Below, in pieces: positions 9,038 to 16,956 of a DNA stretch of 64,000 nt. The stretch is taken from the NCBI GenBank assembly GCA_018889975.1, contig CP076546.1, forward strand, positions 434,001 through 498,000, in the 5' to 3' direction. The translations under genes were made by a program, and so were the position numbers. Every line of letters begins with the position of its first letter. Within the stretch, counting starts at the first letter, position 1. Below the pieces are notes generated by a model. That model was given only the letters and a program-made list of their open reading frames with translations, was not told where the DNA came from and ran no database searches. The DNA is from Bacillus sp. NP157. Lineage in GTDB: Bacteria; Pseudomonadota; Gammaproteobacteria; Xanthomonadales; Rhodanobacteraceae.

Positions 9038-11355
9038 GCGTGGTCTTTCACGGGTGCGGTGACGCTCACCGGGGCGAGCAGGGCGGTGAAACCGATGCCT
9101 AGCAGCAGGGTGAGGCCGAAATGTTGCAGGGCGGGCATCGAACTCAGGGCGAGAAGCCCGAAGGAAAGCAGGGCGGTGACGGCCGACAGCAGCACGCCGG
9201 CGTAGGCGGCGCCGGGGATGTGCGCCGCATGCGGTTCACCCTCGCGCAGGAACACGGCGTAATTCGCGCCGACGCCCAGCACGAGCATCAAAGCCATCAG
9301 GTGGAAGAGGGTGAGCGGCTGGCCTAGGTAACCCAGCGCCGCGACGCTGAGCACGATGCCGGCGGTCGGCGGCAGCGCGACGCGCCACGCGCCACGCACG
9401 CCATAGCGCCACGCGAAGGCGAGCACGACCAGCACCAGCGCGGCGCCCAGCCACAGGCCGGCATAACCACGGTATTCGCCGAACAGCGTGGAGACGCTGG
9501 CGGGCTTGTCGATCACCGAGACGCCTGGCAGGCCCTGCGCGACCGTGCGCATCCGCGCCACGTCCACGTCACCCTGCGGCACCACGATGCTGCCCTTGTC
9601 CATCCACAGGTACTGGAAGGGCATATACGCGGGGAAAGCTTTCCAGTCGGCCAGGGTGAATGGCTTGCCCGGGAAGGCGGCCGCATACGCTTCGGCGGCC
9701 GCCGGCTTGAAGCCGCCCGCCACCATGCGCGCGACCATGTCGGGGCCGCCCACGCCCTGGGTCACGGCGGCGAGGTTCTGCGCCTGGCGTGCCTGCGAGG
9801 GCAACATGGCGCTGACCCCGGTCCAGCTGATGTGTTCGGCCTGCAGGCGGTCGGTAAGGGCTTCCTCGTGCTGGAGCACCTGTTCCGGATCCTTGCCTTC
9901 GACCAGCCAGAACTGCGTGCCACCGCCGTAGCCGGCCACGTCGCGGATCAGGGCAGTCTGTGCATCGAGGGAGGGCGGCGGCGAGATCAGCAGGTGGATG
10001 TCGTCGTCATGCCCAAGCTGCATCCAGCCCGGGATGGCCGCGAGGGCCAGCACGCCGATCGCCAGCAGCGCGCGACGGCCCGAAGCGATCCGCTGCCAGC
10101 CGAGGGCGACGCGGACGAAGGGCCGGGCCAGCGGTGCACGCGCAGGCTTGCGCAGCAAGGCCGGCAACAGCCAGAACACGCTGGCGCAGGCGACCGACAT
10201 GCCGGCGATCGCGAACACGGCCATCTGGCGCAGGGCGGGGAAGGGCACCAGCGCGAGCAGGGCGTAGCCGAGCAACGAGGTCGCCAGCGCCAGCAGCAGG
10301 GCCGGCTTCACCTGGCGCACGCCACGCAACGGTTCCCACTGGGCGCCGGCGTTCGCGCGGGCGCACAGGTACTGGATCGAATAATCCACGGCTTCGCCGA
10401 GCAGGGCGGCGCCGAACACCAGGGTCAGCAGGTGCAGCTGGCCGAACACCAGGATCGTGGCCACCACCGCACCAACCACGCCCAGCGCGGTGGACAGGAA
10501 GGCGATCAGCAGCGGTCGCATGGAGCGGAACACGAACAGCAGCAGCACGGCGATGCCCAGCGTCGAGGCGATGCCGACCACGTGGGTGTCGCGCTCCGCG
10601 CCAGCGCGGGCCGCGGCGGCGTAGAAGATCGCCCCGGTGCGCAACACGCGCGTACCCGGATGCTTCGCCAGCACCTCGCGTTCGGCGTCGGCAAGCGTGG
10701 CCAGGGCGCGGCGCTGCACGCCGTCGTCGTACGACGAGCCCGCCAGCGTTCCGACCACGAGCACGTAGCTGGCGTCGTCGCGATGCACGGTGAGCATGTC
10801 GTCTTCCGGCACCAGCGTGCCGCTGTTCCACGGCTGGCGATCCAGCCAGTGCTGCATCCAGCCGAACGGGTCGTCGCCCAGCTTCGGGCCGATCGTCGCG
10901 CCGAACGGTTCGTTCAGGCGGCGCTTGATCGCCGACACCGCATCGAAACCCGGTGCCAGCAGGGCGGCGCGGTCGTCGCCGGTGAGCAGGTGGAAACGGT
11001 AGGGCAGGAACGGCGTGACCAGTTGCTCGAGATCGAACGGCGGCAGCTCGGCGAGCACGTTGGCGAAGACCTTGTCCTTGCCCAGCGCCACGCCGAGTTC
11101 GCGTGCCGCGTCCTTCGCCGCATCGTCGTCCTTGTTGGCGACGAGCAGGATCATCCGGTCGCCGCTGGCCTTGCCCAGGCGCTCCACGGCCTGTTCGGCC
11201 AGCGCATTGCGTTCGGTGGTCGGCAGCATGGCGAGCAGGTCGGTCTGCAGGGGCGAGGCGGCGCGGCCGAACAACAGCCAGGCGCCCAGCGCACAGACCA
11301 TCAATGAAACGACGGCGAAGACGGCCGCGCGGGCCGTGGTCGTCAGTGGCTTCAT
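9034..11355 (-). CDS. MMPL/RND-superfamily exporter of the aryl-polyene cluster
   Basis: A 773-residue protein with one N-terminal membrane helix, a large periplasmic domain to about residue 240, a block of helices (about 265-430), a second periplasmic domain and a closing helix block. This is the duplicated RND layout of COG4258-type predicted exporters. In aryl-polyene clusters this protein is expected to move the finished lipid from the inner membrane towards the outer membrane together with the LolA-like partner encoded just upstream (4-base overlap). Substrate is inferred from context. Confidence 0.87.
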   Translation of the reverse strand: MKPLTTTARAAVFAVVSLMVCALGAWLLFGRAASPLQTDLLAMLPTTERNALAEQAVERLGKASGDRMILLVANKDDDAAKDAARELGVALGKDKVFANVLAELPPFDLEQLVTPFLPYRFHLLTGDDRAALLAPGFDAVSAIKRRLNEPFGATIGPKLGDDPFGWMQHWLDRQPWNSGTLVPEDDMLTVHRDDASYVLVVGTLAGSSYDDGVQRRALATLADAEREVLAKHPGTRVLRTGAIFYAAAARAGAERDTHVVGIASTLGIAVLLLFVFRSMRPLLIAFLSTALGVVGAVVATILVFGQLHLLTLVFGAALLGEAVDYSIQYLCARANAGAQWEPLRGVRQVKPALLLALATSLLGYALLALVPFPALRQMAVFAIAGMSVACASVFWLLPALLRKPARAPLARPFVRVALGWQRIASGRRALLAIGVLALAAIPGWMQLGHDDDIHLLISPPPSLDAQTALIRDVAGYGGGTQFWLVEGKDPEQVLQHEEALTDRLQAEHISWTGVSAMLPSQARQAQNLAAVTQGVGGPDMVARMVAGGFKPAAAEAYAAAFPGKPFTLADWKAFPAYMPFQYLWMDKGSIVVPQGDVDVARMRTVAQGLPGVSVIDKPASVSTLFGEYRGYAGLWLGAALVLVVLAFAWRYGVRGAWRVALPPTAGIVLSVAALGYLGQPLTLFHLMALMLVLGVGANYAVFLREGEPHAAHIPGAAYAGVLLSAVTALLSFGLLALSSMPALQHFGLTLLLGIGFTALLAPVSVTAPVKDHA

Positions 11356-11963
11356 GGGATGCCGAGGGCCTTGGTTTCCAGTGCGCTGAGCGTGCCCGCG
11401 TCACGCGTGCCGGCGAACGTGATCGAGGTGCTCTCGCCGCTGGCCAGTTTTACTTCGATCGACTGCAGGAAAGCGTCGCCCTTGAGGGTGATGCCGGCGA
11501 GGACGCGCGCGACCCGGGCCTGTTTCGGCACGAAATGCAGGGTCCAGTCGTCGACGCTGCCCTCGGCGGTGATCGTGAACTGTCGCGTGGCATCGTCGGC
11601 CTTGCCGGCCAGCAGGCTCTGCAGCATGCCCGAGACCTGGCTGACCCCACGGTTGCCGTCGCGCACGCGCTGCAGGTTGCCCTGGGCGTCGACCCGGCGG
11701 GTGTCGCCCGCGGTCAGCGCCAGCGTGTCTTCGTAGGGTTGCTTCGTGTGCCAGAGCATCCCGTGGCCGATCACGAACAGCAGTTCGCCCTTGCTGACCT
11801 GCGGCTCGGCCAGGTCCGGGTTCGTGCGGGTCTGGGTGAAATCCGCGCGCACCTGCTGGTGCTTCGACAGGTTGGCCAGCACGTCGTTGGCGAGCGGGGG
11901 CACCTGGGCTTGCGCCAGGGTGGCGCAGCAAAGCAGGGCGAGCATGGCGATCAGACGACGCAT
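11352..11963 (-). CDS. LolA-like periplasmic lipid carrier of the aryl-polyene cluster
   Basis: A 203-residue secreted protein. MRRLIAMLALLCCATLAQAQ is a Sec signal peptide ending near residue 19-20, followed by the LolA-fold opening VRADFTQTRTNPDL and GELLFVIGHGMLW. LolA proteins shuttle lipidated cargo across the periplasm; cluster versions probably receive the polyene lipid from the MMPL exporter. The ATG at 11963 overlaps the glycosyltransferase stop by one base (TGATG). A longer in-frame reading to 12290 lies in another frame over the glycosyltransferase and is not real. Confidence 0.85.
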   Translation of the reverse strand: MRRLIAMLALLCCATLAQAQVPPLANDVLANLSKHQQVRADFTQTRTNPDLAEPQVSKGELLFVIGHGMLWHTKQPYEDTLALTAGDTRRVDAQGNLQRVRDGNRGVSQVSGMLQSLLAGKADDATRQFTITAEGSVDDWTLHFVPKQARVARVLAGITLKGDAFLQSIEVKLASGESTSITFAGTRDAGTLSALETKALGIP

Positions 11964-12748
11964 CAGTGGGTTTTCCGTGTGAATTTGCGGAACAGCAGGC
12001 GCGGGGCGCGCGGAAGCATTCCTAGCAGAAGACGCGTGTGCATGGCGGTGATGCGCGCGTTGTCGCGCCACAGGCGGAAATGCGAGATGCCGTCTTCCGG
12101 ATAGATCACCCGGGTGGGCAGGTTGTGCACGGGCACGCCACGCCAGAACAGGCGCACGGCCACTTCCGTGTCGAAATCCATCCGCGGCGGGAACGGCTTG
12201 CGCGCGATTTCCGCGCAGGTCGCGTCGAGCGGATAGAGCCGGTAGCCCAGCATCGAATCCCGGATGTCGAATGACAGGGTTTCGAGCCACACGCAGGCGT
12301 GGGTCAGGTAGCGCCCGTAGAGCCGTGCCTTGGGGATCGATGCGTCGTACACCGGCGTGCCGCAGATCATCGCGCCGGGCGACGCCTGGGCAGCGGCGAG
12401 GAAACGCGGGACGTCGGCGGTGTCGTGCTGGCCATCGGCGTCGATCTGCAACACATGGCTGTAACCGGCATCGCGCGCCGCGATGAAACCGGCACTCAGC
12501 GCCGTGCCCTTGCCGCCGTTGCGGGGCAGCCGCACCAGGGTGAGGTCGTCGCGGCCGGCCACCAGCGCATCGAGGATGGCGCGGGTGGGTTCCGATGAGC
12601 CGTCGTCGACGATCAGCACGGGCAGGCCGTGCGCGGTGAGCGCGTTGGCGGTGGCCGCGATGGTCCGGCCGTGGTTGTAGATCGGCACGACCGCGCAGGG
12701 TGCGAAGGGTCGCGCGCCAGGCGCGCCCGTTCCGGCCGTACCCGTCAT
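11963..12748 (-). CDS. Family 2 glycosyltransferase of the aryl-polyene cluster
   Basis: A 261-residue GT-A enzyme. The nucleotide-sugar binding start is VVPIYNHGRTIAATANAL, followed by VDDGSSEPT, the RNGGKGTALSAGF loop and the metal-binding DADGQHD. It most resembles dolichyl-phosphate-mannose-synthase-like family 2 transferases found in aryl-polyene clusters, where it may glycosylate the lipid carrier of the pigment. The donor sugar cannot be read. It starts 7 bases after the ACP gene and overlaps the LolA-like gene by one base. Confidence 0.87.
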   Translation of the reverse strand: MTGTAGTGAPGARPFAPCAVVPIYNHGRTIAATANALTAHGLPVLIVDDGSSEPTRAILDALVAGRDDLTLVRLPRNGGKGTALSAGFIAARDAGYSHVLQIDADGQHDTADVPRFLAAAQASPGAMICGTPVYDASIPKARLYGRYLTHACVWLETLSFDIRDSMLGYRLYPLDATCAEIARKPFPPRMDFDTEVAVRLFWRGVPVHNLPTRVIYPEDGISHFRLWRDNARITAMHTRLLLGMLPRAPRLLFRKFTRKTH

Positions 12749-12755
12749 GCGATCG

Positions 12756-13025
12756 TCAGCGGGCGACCAGTTGCTGCACGGTGGCGACGACGTCGCCCAC
12801 GGTGCGCACGCTCTTGAAGTCTTCCGGCTTGATCCGGGTCCCGGTCATGTCCTGGACCTGGATGGCGAGATCGATCGCGTCGATGCTGTCCAGTTCAAGA
12901 TCGGTGAACAGGTTGGCCTCGGGCGTGACCTTCGCGGGGTCGATCTCGAAGGTCTCGTGCAGGACCGAGCGCAGGCGCACCAGGATGTCGTCTTGGGTGA
13001 AGGTTTCGGCTGGGATCGCGCTCAT
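12756..13025 (-). CDS. Acyl carrier protein of the aryl-polyene cluster
   Basis: An 89-residue acidic ACP. The phosphopantetheine site is Ser47 in ELDSIDAIDLAI, in the usual place near the middle. It carries the growing aryl-polyene chain and is the first gene of the leftward operon. Most clusters of this type have two ACP genes, but only this one is seen here. A weak GAG-type ribosome-binding site precedes the ATG, which follows about 300 bases of non-coding DNA. Confidence 0.88.
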   Translation of the reverse strand: MSAIPAETFTQDDILVRLRSVLHETFEIDPAKVTPEANLFTDLELDSIDAIDLAIQVQDMTGTRIKPEDFKSVRTVGDVVATVQQLVAR

Positions 13026-13321
13026 AGCTCGGTAAGTCCATTACATCCGCGGTGGTCGTTGTCCGCCGGTCCGTTGGGACACAAGCGGGGCAGCGCCGCC
13101 AGGGCGACGAAGGTCGTGATCTGAATTGGTCGTGCCACCAGTGTGGCCTTACTCCCCTGCACCCAAAAGCTTCGTGTAGGCAAAGCCTTACAAGAGGCCG
13201 GGGGCGTGGTGAAGTGTACCAGATTGCAGCTACTTGCGAGTCGCCGAGCGGCCGCCGTTTGGGCGCGGCAAGCCCGTGGCCGCCGCGCCGCTCTCTCCAG
13301 CCTGTGAGACGGCACCGGGGG
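13026..13321 (-). promoter_or_regulatory. Non-coding leader of the aryl-polyene operon
   Basis: About 300 bases separate the ACP gene from the small cold-shock-like gene upstream. No convincing reading frame is present on either strand, and the region must hold the main promoter of the leftward operon unless transcription reads through from the cold-shock gene. I see no strong -35/-10 pair and no known riboswitch. A long 5' leader is possible. Confidence 0.35.
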
Positions 13322-13540
13322 TCAGGGGTCTTCGTCGTCGATGACCCGGACGTTGGTCGCGTAGCTGGGGCCGTCGACCCCGGGGTGGACGTCGAACGTC
13401 ACGCGCTGCCCCGGCTTGAGCGTCGGGGCGTTCGTCGGAACGCGCGGTGACCGTGACCGGTCGGCGGGCACCGCGGTGAACCGGCGCATCGGGGCGAACA
13501 CGGGCCGTTTGTCCTTGTTGTCGCCCTGGTCACTATCCAT
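13322..13540 (-). CDS. Small cold-shock-domain-like protein, degenerate
   Basis: A 72-residue basic protein. Its C-terminal third (LKPGQRVTFDVHPGVDGPSY, then ATNVRVI) matches the last two strands of a cold-shock domain; compare [20 protein letters not shown] in the neighbouring Csp. The N-terminal part lacks the GTVKWFNxxKGFGFI and FVHF RNA-binding motifs and is instead rich in Arg, Pro and Lys. It lies 32 bases downstream of the Csp gene on the same strand. It may be a diverged partial copy of the Csp, or a small nucleic-acid binder; real expression is not proven. Confidence 0.55.
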   Translation of the reverse strand: MDSDQGDNKDKRPVFAPMRRFTAVPADRSRSPRVPTNAPTLKPGQRVTFDVHPGVDGPSYATNVRVIDDEDP

Positions 13541-13572
13541 GGCGCTTCCTCCGGATGCCGGGCGGTACGTGC

Positions 13573-13794
13573 TCAGATGGTCTGTACGTCTTCCGCCTGG
13601 GGACCTTTCTGGCCCTGGGTGACAACGAACGATACGTGCTGCCCTTCCTGCAGCGATTTAAATCCTTGTCCCTGGATGCTTCGGAAATGGACGAAGACAT
13701 CGGGGCCTCCCTCCCGTGAGATGAAGCCGAATCCCTTGGCGTCGTTGAACCACTTTACCGTCCCGGTCACGCGTGTTTGTCCTGGGCTGTTCAT
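13573..13794 (-). CDS. Cold-shock protein, CspA family
   Basis: A 73-residue single cold-shock domain with both RNA-binding motifs intact: [15 protein letters not shown] (RNP1) and DVFVHFRSI (RNP2). It binds single-stranded RNA and DNA and melts secondary structure. Length and motifs are typical. An 8-residue N-terminal extension (MNSPGQTR) precedes the domain. The small cold-shock-like gene follows 32 bases downstream, probably in the same transcript. Confidence 0.93.
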   Translation of the reverse strand: MNSPGQTRVTGTVKWFNDAKGFGFISREGGPDVFVHFRSIQGQGFKSLQEGQHVSFVVTQGQKGPQAEDVQTI

Positions 13795-13939
13795 GGCACG
13801 TCCTCACTGATGTGATGCCTAGGCTAGGCCGCCGTGCGCGCGAAGGAATCCGACTAACGGCCTAGGCGTGGCCGACGAACTGTCGCCAGCTCAATCACTC
13901 ACGGCGTGGCTGCCGCTTTTGCGTGGCGAAAAAGCCATG

Positions 13940-13971
13940 AAAAAAGCCGCCGGATCGCTCCGGCGGCTTTT
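13940..13971 (-). terminator. Intrinsic terminator of the leucine dehydrogenase gene
   Basis: A perfect 9-bp GC-rich stem (GCCGCCGGA / TCCGGCGGC) with a TCGC loop. Read on the minus strand it is followed by six T residues. It lies 23 bases after the leucine dehydrogenase stop at 13994. Four T residues on the plus-strand side mean it could also act weakly the other way. Confidence 0.88.
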
Positions 13972-13993
13972 CATGCTGCGTGGTGCGTGGTGC

Positions 13994-15097
13994 TTACTGA
14001 CCGCGCATGCGGCCCTGGAAGCGCGGTGCGCCGTTACCCATGTGCGGCAGGCGGATCTTGCCGATGGCATTGATGCGCTCTTCGGCCATGCGGTCCGCGG
14101 CCTTGTAGGTCGGGATGTTGTCGCGCGAGGAGATCTCGAAGATGCGACCGACGTTGTAGTAGATCGTGCGCATCATGCGCATGGCGCGCTCGCGGTTGTA
14201 GCCGTCGATTTCCAGCGATACGTTCATCACGCCGCCGGCGTTGACGGCGTAGTCCGGTGCGTAGAGCACGCCGCGGCGGGCGAGTTCGTCGCCGATCGCG
14301 TCGGTGGCCAGCTGGTTGTTGGCCGCGCCGCAGATGATCTTCGCCTTGATCCGGTCGATGGTCTGCTCGTTGACCGTGCCACCCAGGGCGCACGGGCTGT
14401 AGACGTCGGCGTCGACGTCATAGATCTCGTCCAGGCCCACGGCTTCGCAGCCGAGTTCGTCGACGCAGCGCTGCACGGCATCCTTGTTGATGTCCGTGAC
14501 GAACACCTTGGCGCCCTGTTCGCGCAGCAGCTTGATGAACTCGCTGCCCACGTGGCCGCAGCCCTGCACGGCGTAGCTGTACTTGCCCACGTCTTCGTTG
14601 CCGTGCTTTGCCTGCAGTGCGGCCATCAGGCCCTGCAGCGTGCCGAACGCGGTGAACGGCGACGGGTCGCCCGAGCCGCCGTGGACCTGGTGCACGCCGG
14701 TGACGTACTCGGTTTCGCGGTAGACGTATTCCATGTCGTTGACGTCGATGCCCACGTCTTCGGCGGTGATGTAGCGGCCGTTGAGCGAGTTGACGAAACG
14801 GCCGAAGGCGCGGAACAGCGCTTCGGACTTGTCCTTGGAGGGATCGCCGATGATCACGGCCTTGCCGCCGCCCAGGTTCAGGCCGGCCACCGCGTTCTTG
14901 TAGGTCATGCCGCGCGACAGGCGGAGCACGTCGTTGACCGCATCCTGCTCGGTCTTGTACGGCCACATGCGCAGGCCGCCCAGCGACGGGCCAAGCACGG
15001 TGTTGTGGATCGCGATGATGGCCTTCAGGCCGGCGTCTTTGTTATGGCAGAAGACGACTTCTTCGTGGCCCGTGTTGGCGATGGTTTCGAAAATCAT
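13994..15097 (-). CDS. Leucine/branched-chain amino acid dehydrogenase
   Basis: A 367-residue Glu/Leu/Phe/Val dehydrogenase, the normal length for leucine dehydrogenase. It reversibly deaminates leucine, valine or isoleucine to the 2-oxo acid with NAD. The catalytic lysines lie in GMTYKNAVAGLNLGGGKAVI, and the dinucleotide fold begins YAVQGCGHVGSEF. I chose the ATG at 15097 (MIFETIANTG), preceded by a GGAG ribosome-binding site. The in-frame ATG at 15187 would add 30 residues foreign to the family. It probably feeds branched-chain acyl-CoA oxidation, fitting the IcmF gene nearby. Confidence 0.92.
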   Translation of the reverse strand: MIFETIANTGHEEVVFCHNKDAGLKAIIAIHNTVLGPSLGGLRMWPYKTEQDAVNDVLRLSRGMTYKNAVAGLNLGGGKAVIIGDPSKDKSEALFRAFGRFVNSLNGRYITAEDVGIDVNDMEYVYRETEYVTGVHQVHGGSGDPSPFTAFGTLQGLMAALQAKHGNEDVGKYSYAVQGCGHVGSEFIKLLREQGAKVFVTDINKDAVQRCVDELGCEAVGLDEIYDVDADVYSPCALGGTVNEQTIDRIKAKIICGAANNQLATDAIGDELARRGVLYAPDYAVNAGGVMNVSLEIDGYNRERAMRMMRTIYYNVGRIFEISSRDNIPTYKAADRMAEERINAIGKIRLPHMGNGAPRFQGRMRGQ

Positions 15098-15185
15098 CGA
15101 ACGCAAACTCCAGTTTTCATGTAGTGCAGCCCGCCCCCTTGAGGCGAACCGGCGGTGGGGACCACCGGTGGGGAAGCGACCGTCC

Positions 15186-15220
15186 AAAAAAATCGCCCCA
15201 ACCTGGATGGCGGGGGCGAT
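15186..15220 (-). terminator. Intrinsic terminator of the WxxGxW-repeat gene
   Basis: On the minus strand, ATCGCCCC pairs with GGGGCGAT across a 13-base loop and is followed by seven T residues. It lies about 77 bases after the stop at 15297 and 89 bases upstream of the leucine dehydrogenase ATG, so it isolates the two genes. Confidence 0.8.
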
Positions 15221-15296
15221 GTGTCGTGTCAGCTGCCTAGTTTAAACCGTTATCGCCGAGTTGGTAGATGCGGCGCAGCACGCAAATGTTAAGTTT

Positions 15297-15632
15297 TTAG
15301 CGGTGCCAGTGCGGATCGCGCACCCAGACCTCGCGTTCGTAATGGTAGCCGCCGCGATACGGACGCCAGCCCGGGCCGCGATAGACGTACCCCGGCCGCC
15401 CGGTCGCCCAGCGACCACCCACCCAGACATAACGGCCGCCGTACCAGTTCCAGTAGCCGGGGGCCCAGACGTAGCCGGCGCGCGGCGGCGGCACGCGCTC
15501 GAAGCGCGGCGGCGGCGGGGCGTTGCGGATGACAACCACTTCCCGCGCGGCGACCGGCGGGGTGTAGCTGGCGGCGCCAGCGGCCAGGCCAAGGGCAGCC
15601 ACGGCGGCGAGGGTGCGGGTGAGGCTCGACAT
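15297..15632 (-). CDS. Small secreted WxxGxW (YXWGXW)-repeat protein
   Basis: A 111-residue exported protein. The signal peptide is MSSLTRTLAAVAALGLAAGA with cleavage near residue 28 after PVAA. The mature part is a Pro-rich linker followed by aromatic repeats (GYVWAPGYWNWYGGRYVWVG, then GRPGYVYRGPGWRPYRGGYH). These repeats define the BcpO-related WXXGXW family of periplasmic or envelope proteins of unknown role. The ATG at 15632 has AGGAG eight bases upstream; longer in-frame starts lack such a site. It has its own terminator. Confidence 0.85.
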   Translation of the reverse strand: MSSLTRTLAAVAALGLAAGAASYTPPVAAREVVVIRNAPPPPRFERVPPPRAGYVWAPGYWNWYGGRYVWVGGRWATGRPGYVYRGPGWRPYRGGYHYEREVWVRDPHWHR

Positions 15633-15810
15633 GAGGTGATCTCCTTCAACATCCGCAGTAGCGCGGACTCGTGAGGAAAAACGGAGACGGGCGGGTCGGG
15701 TTGACCCTGTTGCCGCAAGATGTTCAGCTTCGTGAAAGCCTATCGCCGGGGAGCCCCGCCTCCCTGCGGCCGCTTCAACCACCAGGCCGAACGCCCAGAA
15801 TGCCGTCCCC

Positions 15811-16686
15811 ATGAAGCCTCCACGCCGTTTCGGCGCTCGCACCATCGCCACCTTGCTGGGCATCCGCTTCGCTTACCGCCTTGGCAGCCGGCTGTCGCCG
15901 GGACGGACGGTGGCGCACGCCGCGCGCCTCTTCCAGACGCCGTTGCCGAGCAGCCGCGAGCGTGCCGCGCATGCGGCGGCCAGCATGACCGCCCGGCGCG
16001 AAACCGTGGAGGTGAAAGGCGATGCCATCGCCACCTATGTATGGGGCGATCCGGCCTCCCAGCCGTACATCCTGCTCGTGCACGGCTGGTCGAGCATGGG
16101 CCTGCGCTGGGAGTCCTGGATCCCGCAGCTTCTCGCGAAAGGCTGGGCGGCTGTGTCGTTCGACCAGCCGGCGCATGGCCACAGCGGCGGCACGCTCTGC
16201 ACCTTGCCGGACTTCGTCGACACAGTGCGCGCCATCGGCCGGCATTACGGCGATGCGGAAGGGGTAATCGCCCATTCGCTGGGCGGCGCGGCGGTGACGC
16301 TGGCCCTGGATGACGGCTGGACGGCGAAGCGCGTGGTCCTGATCGCGCCGGCGGCTGATCCGGAAGCCGCCACCTACCGGTTCGCGCGCTTCGTGCGCCT
16401 GGCCCAGCGCCTGCGCGGTCCCTTGCACGACACGCTGGCGAAGCGCACCGGGATCCAGATCGGCGAGCTGCACATCCGCCACCACGCGCCGAAGCGGACC
16501 CAGCCGGTGCTGGTGGTGCACGACGTCTTCGACCGGGACGTGCCGATCGGGGAAGCTGATCTCTATGGGCGTTTCTGGCCCGGGGCGATGGTGTTGAAGA
16601 CGCGCAAGCTCGGTCACAGGCGGATCGTGGACGACGAGGACGTGCAGGCGGCGGCGGTAACGTTCCTGACCGGCGTCGACCTGTAA
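15811..16686 (+). CDS. Alpha/beta hydrolase
   Basis: A 291-residue alpha/beta-fold hydrolase. The oxyanion region is LLVHGWSSMG, the nucleophile elbow is AHSLGG, an acid candidate is in VHDVFDRDVP and the His is in KLGHRRIVDDED, so a full Ser-Asp-His triad is plausible. The N-terminal 50 residues are basic and weakly hydrophobic rather than a clear signal peptide. The stop TAA lies in a degenerate copy of the TGTAGGAG repeat found at other gene ends in this window. The substrate is unknown. Confidence 0.85.
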   Translation: MKPPRRFGARTIATLLGIRFAYRLGSRLSPGRTVAHAARLFQTPLPSSRERAAHAAASMTARRETVEVKGDAIATYVWGDPASQPYILLVHGWSSMGLRWESWIPQLLAKGWAAVSFDQPAHGHSGGTLCTLPDFVDTVRAIGRHYGDAEGVIAHSLGGAAVTLALDDGWTAKRVVLIAPAADPEAATYRFARFVRLAQRLRGPLHDTLAKRTGIQIGELHIRHHAPKRTQPVLVVHDVFDRDVPIGEADLYGRFWPGAMVLKTRKLGHRRIVDDEDVQAAAVTFLTGVDL

Positions 16687-16842
16687 CTGCCCTCGACCTG
16701 CGACCGGCATGGACCTGTAATTGCGCTCGGCGTTGACCTGTAGGAGCGCGCCTGCGCGCGACATCTTTGGGCCAATCCGGAACAGGGCCTGCGCGTGGTC
16801 GCCAAGATCGGTCGCGCACAGGTGCGCTCCTTGTATCTTGGC
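16684..16842. repeat. REP unit with degenerate copies and an adjacent stem-loop
   Basis: One perfect REP unit is at 16739-16761 (TGTAGGA, then GCGCGC-CT-GCGCGC, then GA). Two degenerate direct copies lie just before it, each introduced by GACCTGTA (16679 and 16709). An inverted degenerate copy is at 16812-16835. That inverted copy sits inside a stem-loop closed by GCCAAGAT (16801-16808) and ATCTTGGC (16835-16842) with an inner GCGCAC/GTGCGC stem. No gene is present between 16687 and 17067. Confidence 0.75.
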
Positions 16843-16956
16843 GGTGCCTCCCATCCGGGGGGTGTGCGAAGGATTCCGGGGAGGCCGCGCGCTCCTTGAA
16901 GCAGGATGTTCCTGACTTCGCCTGTAGAGTGGCCCCCCGCCCCATTGCCAACTGCG

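Noticed and set aside
13022-13315. 97-codon frame in the leader of the pigment operon
   Set aside because: No family resemblance, no ribosome-binding site, composition of a random GC-rich frame.
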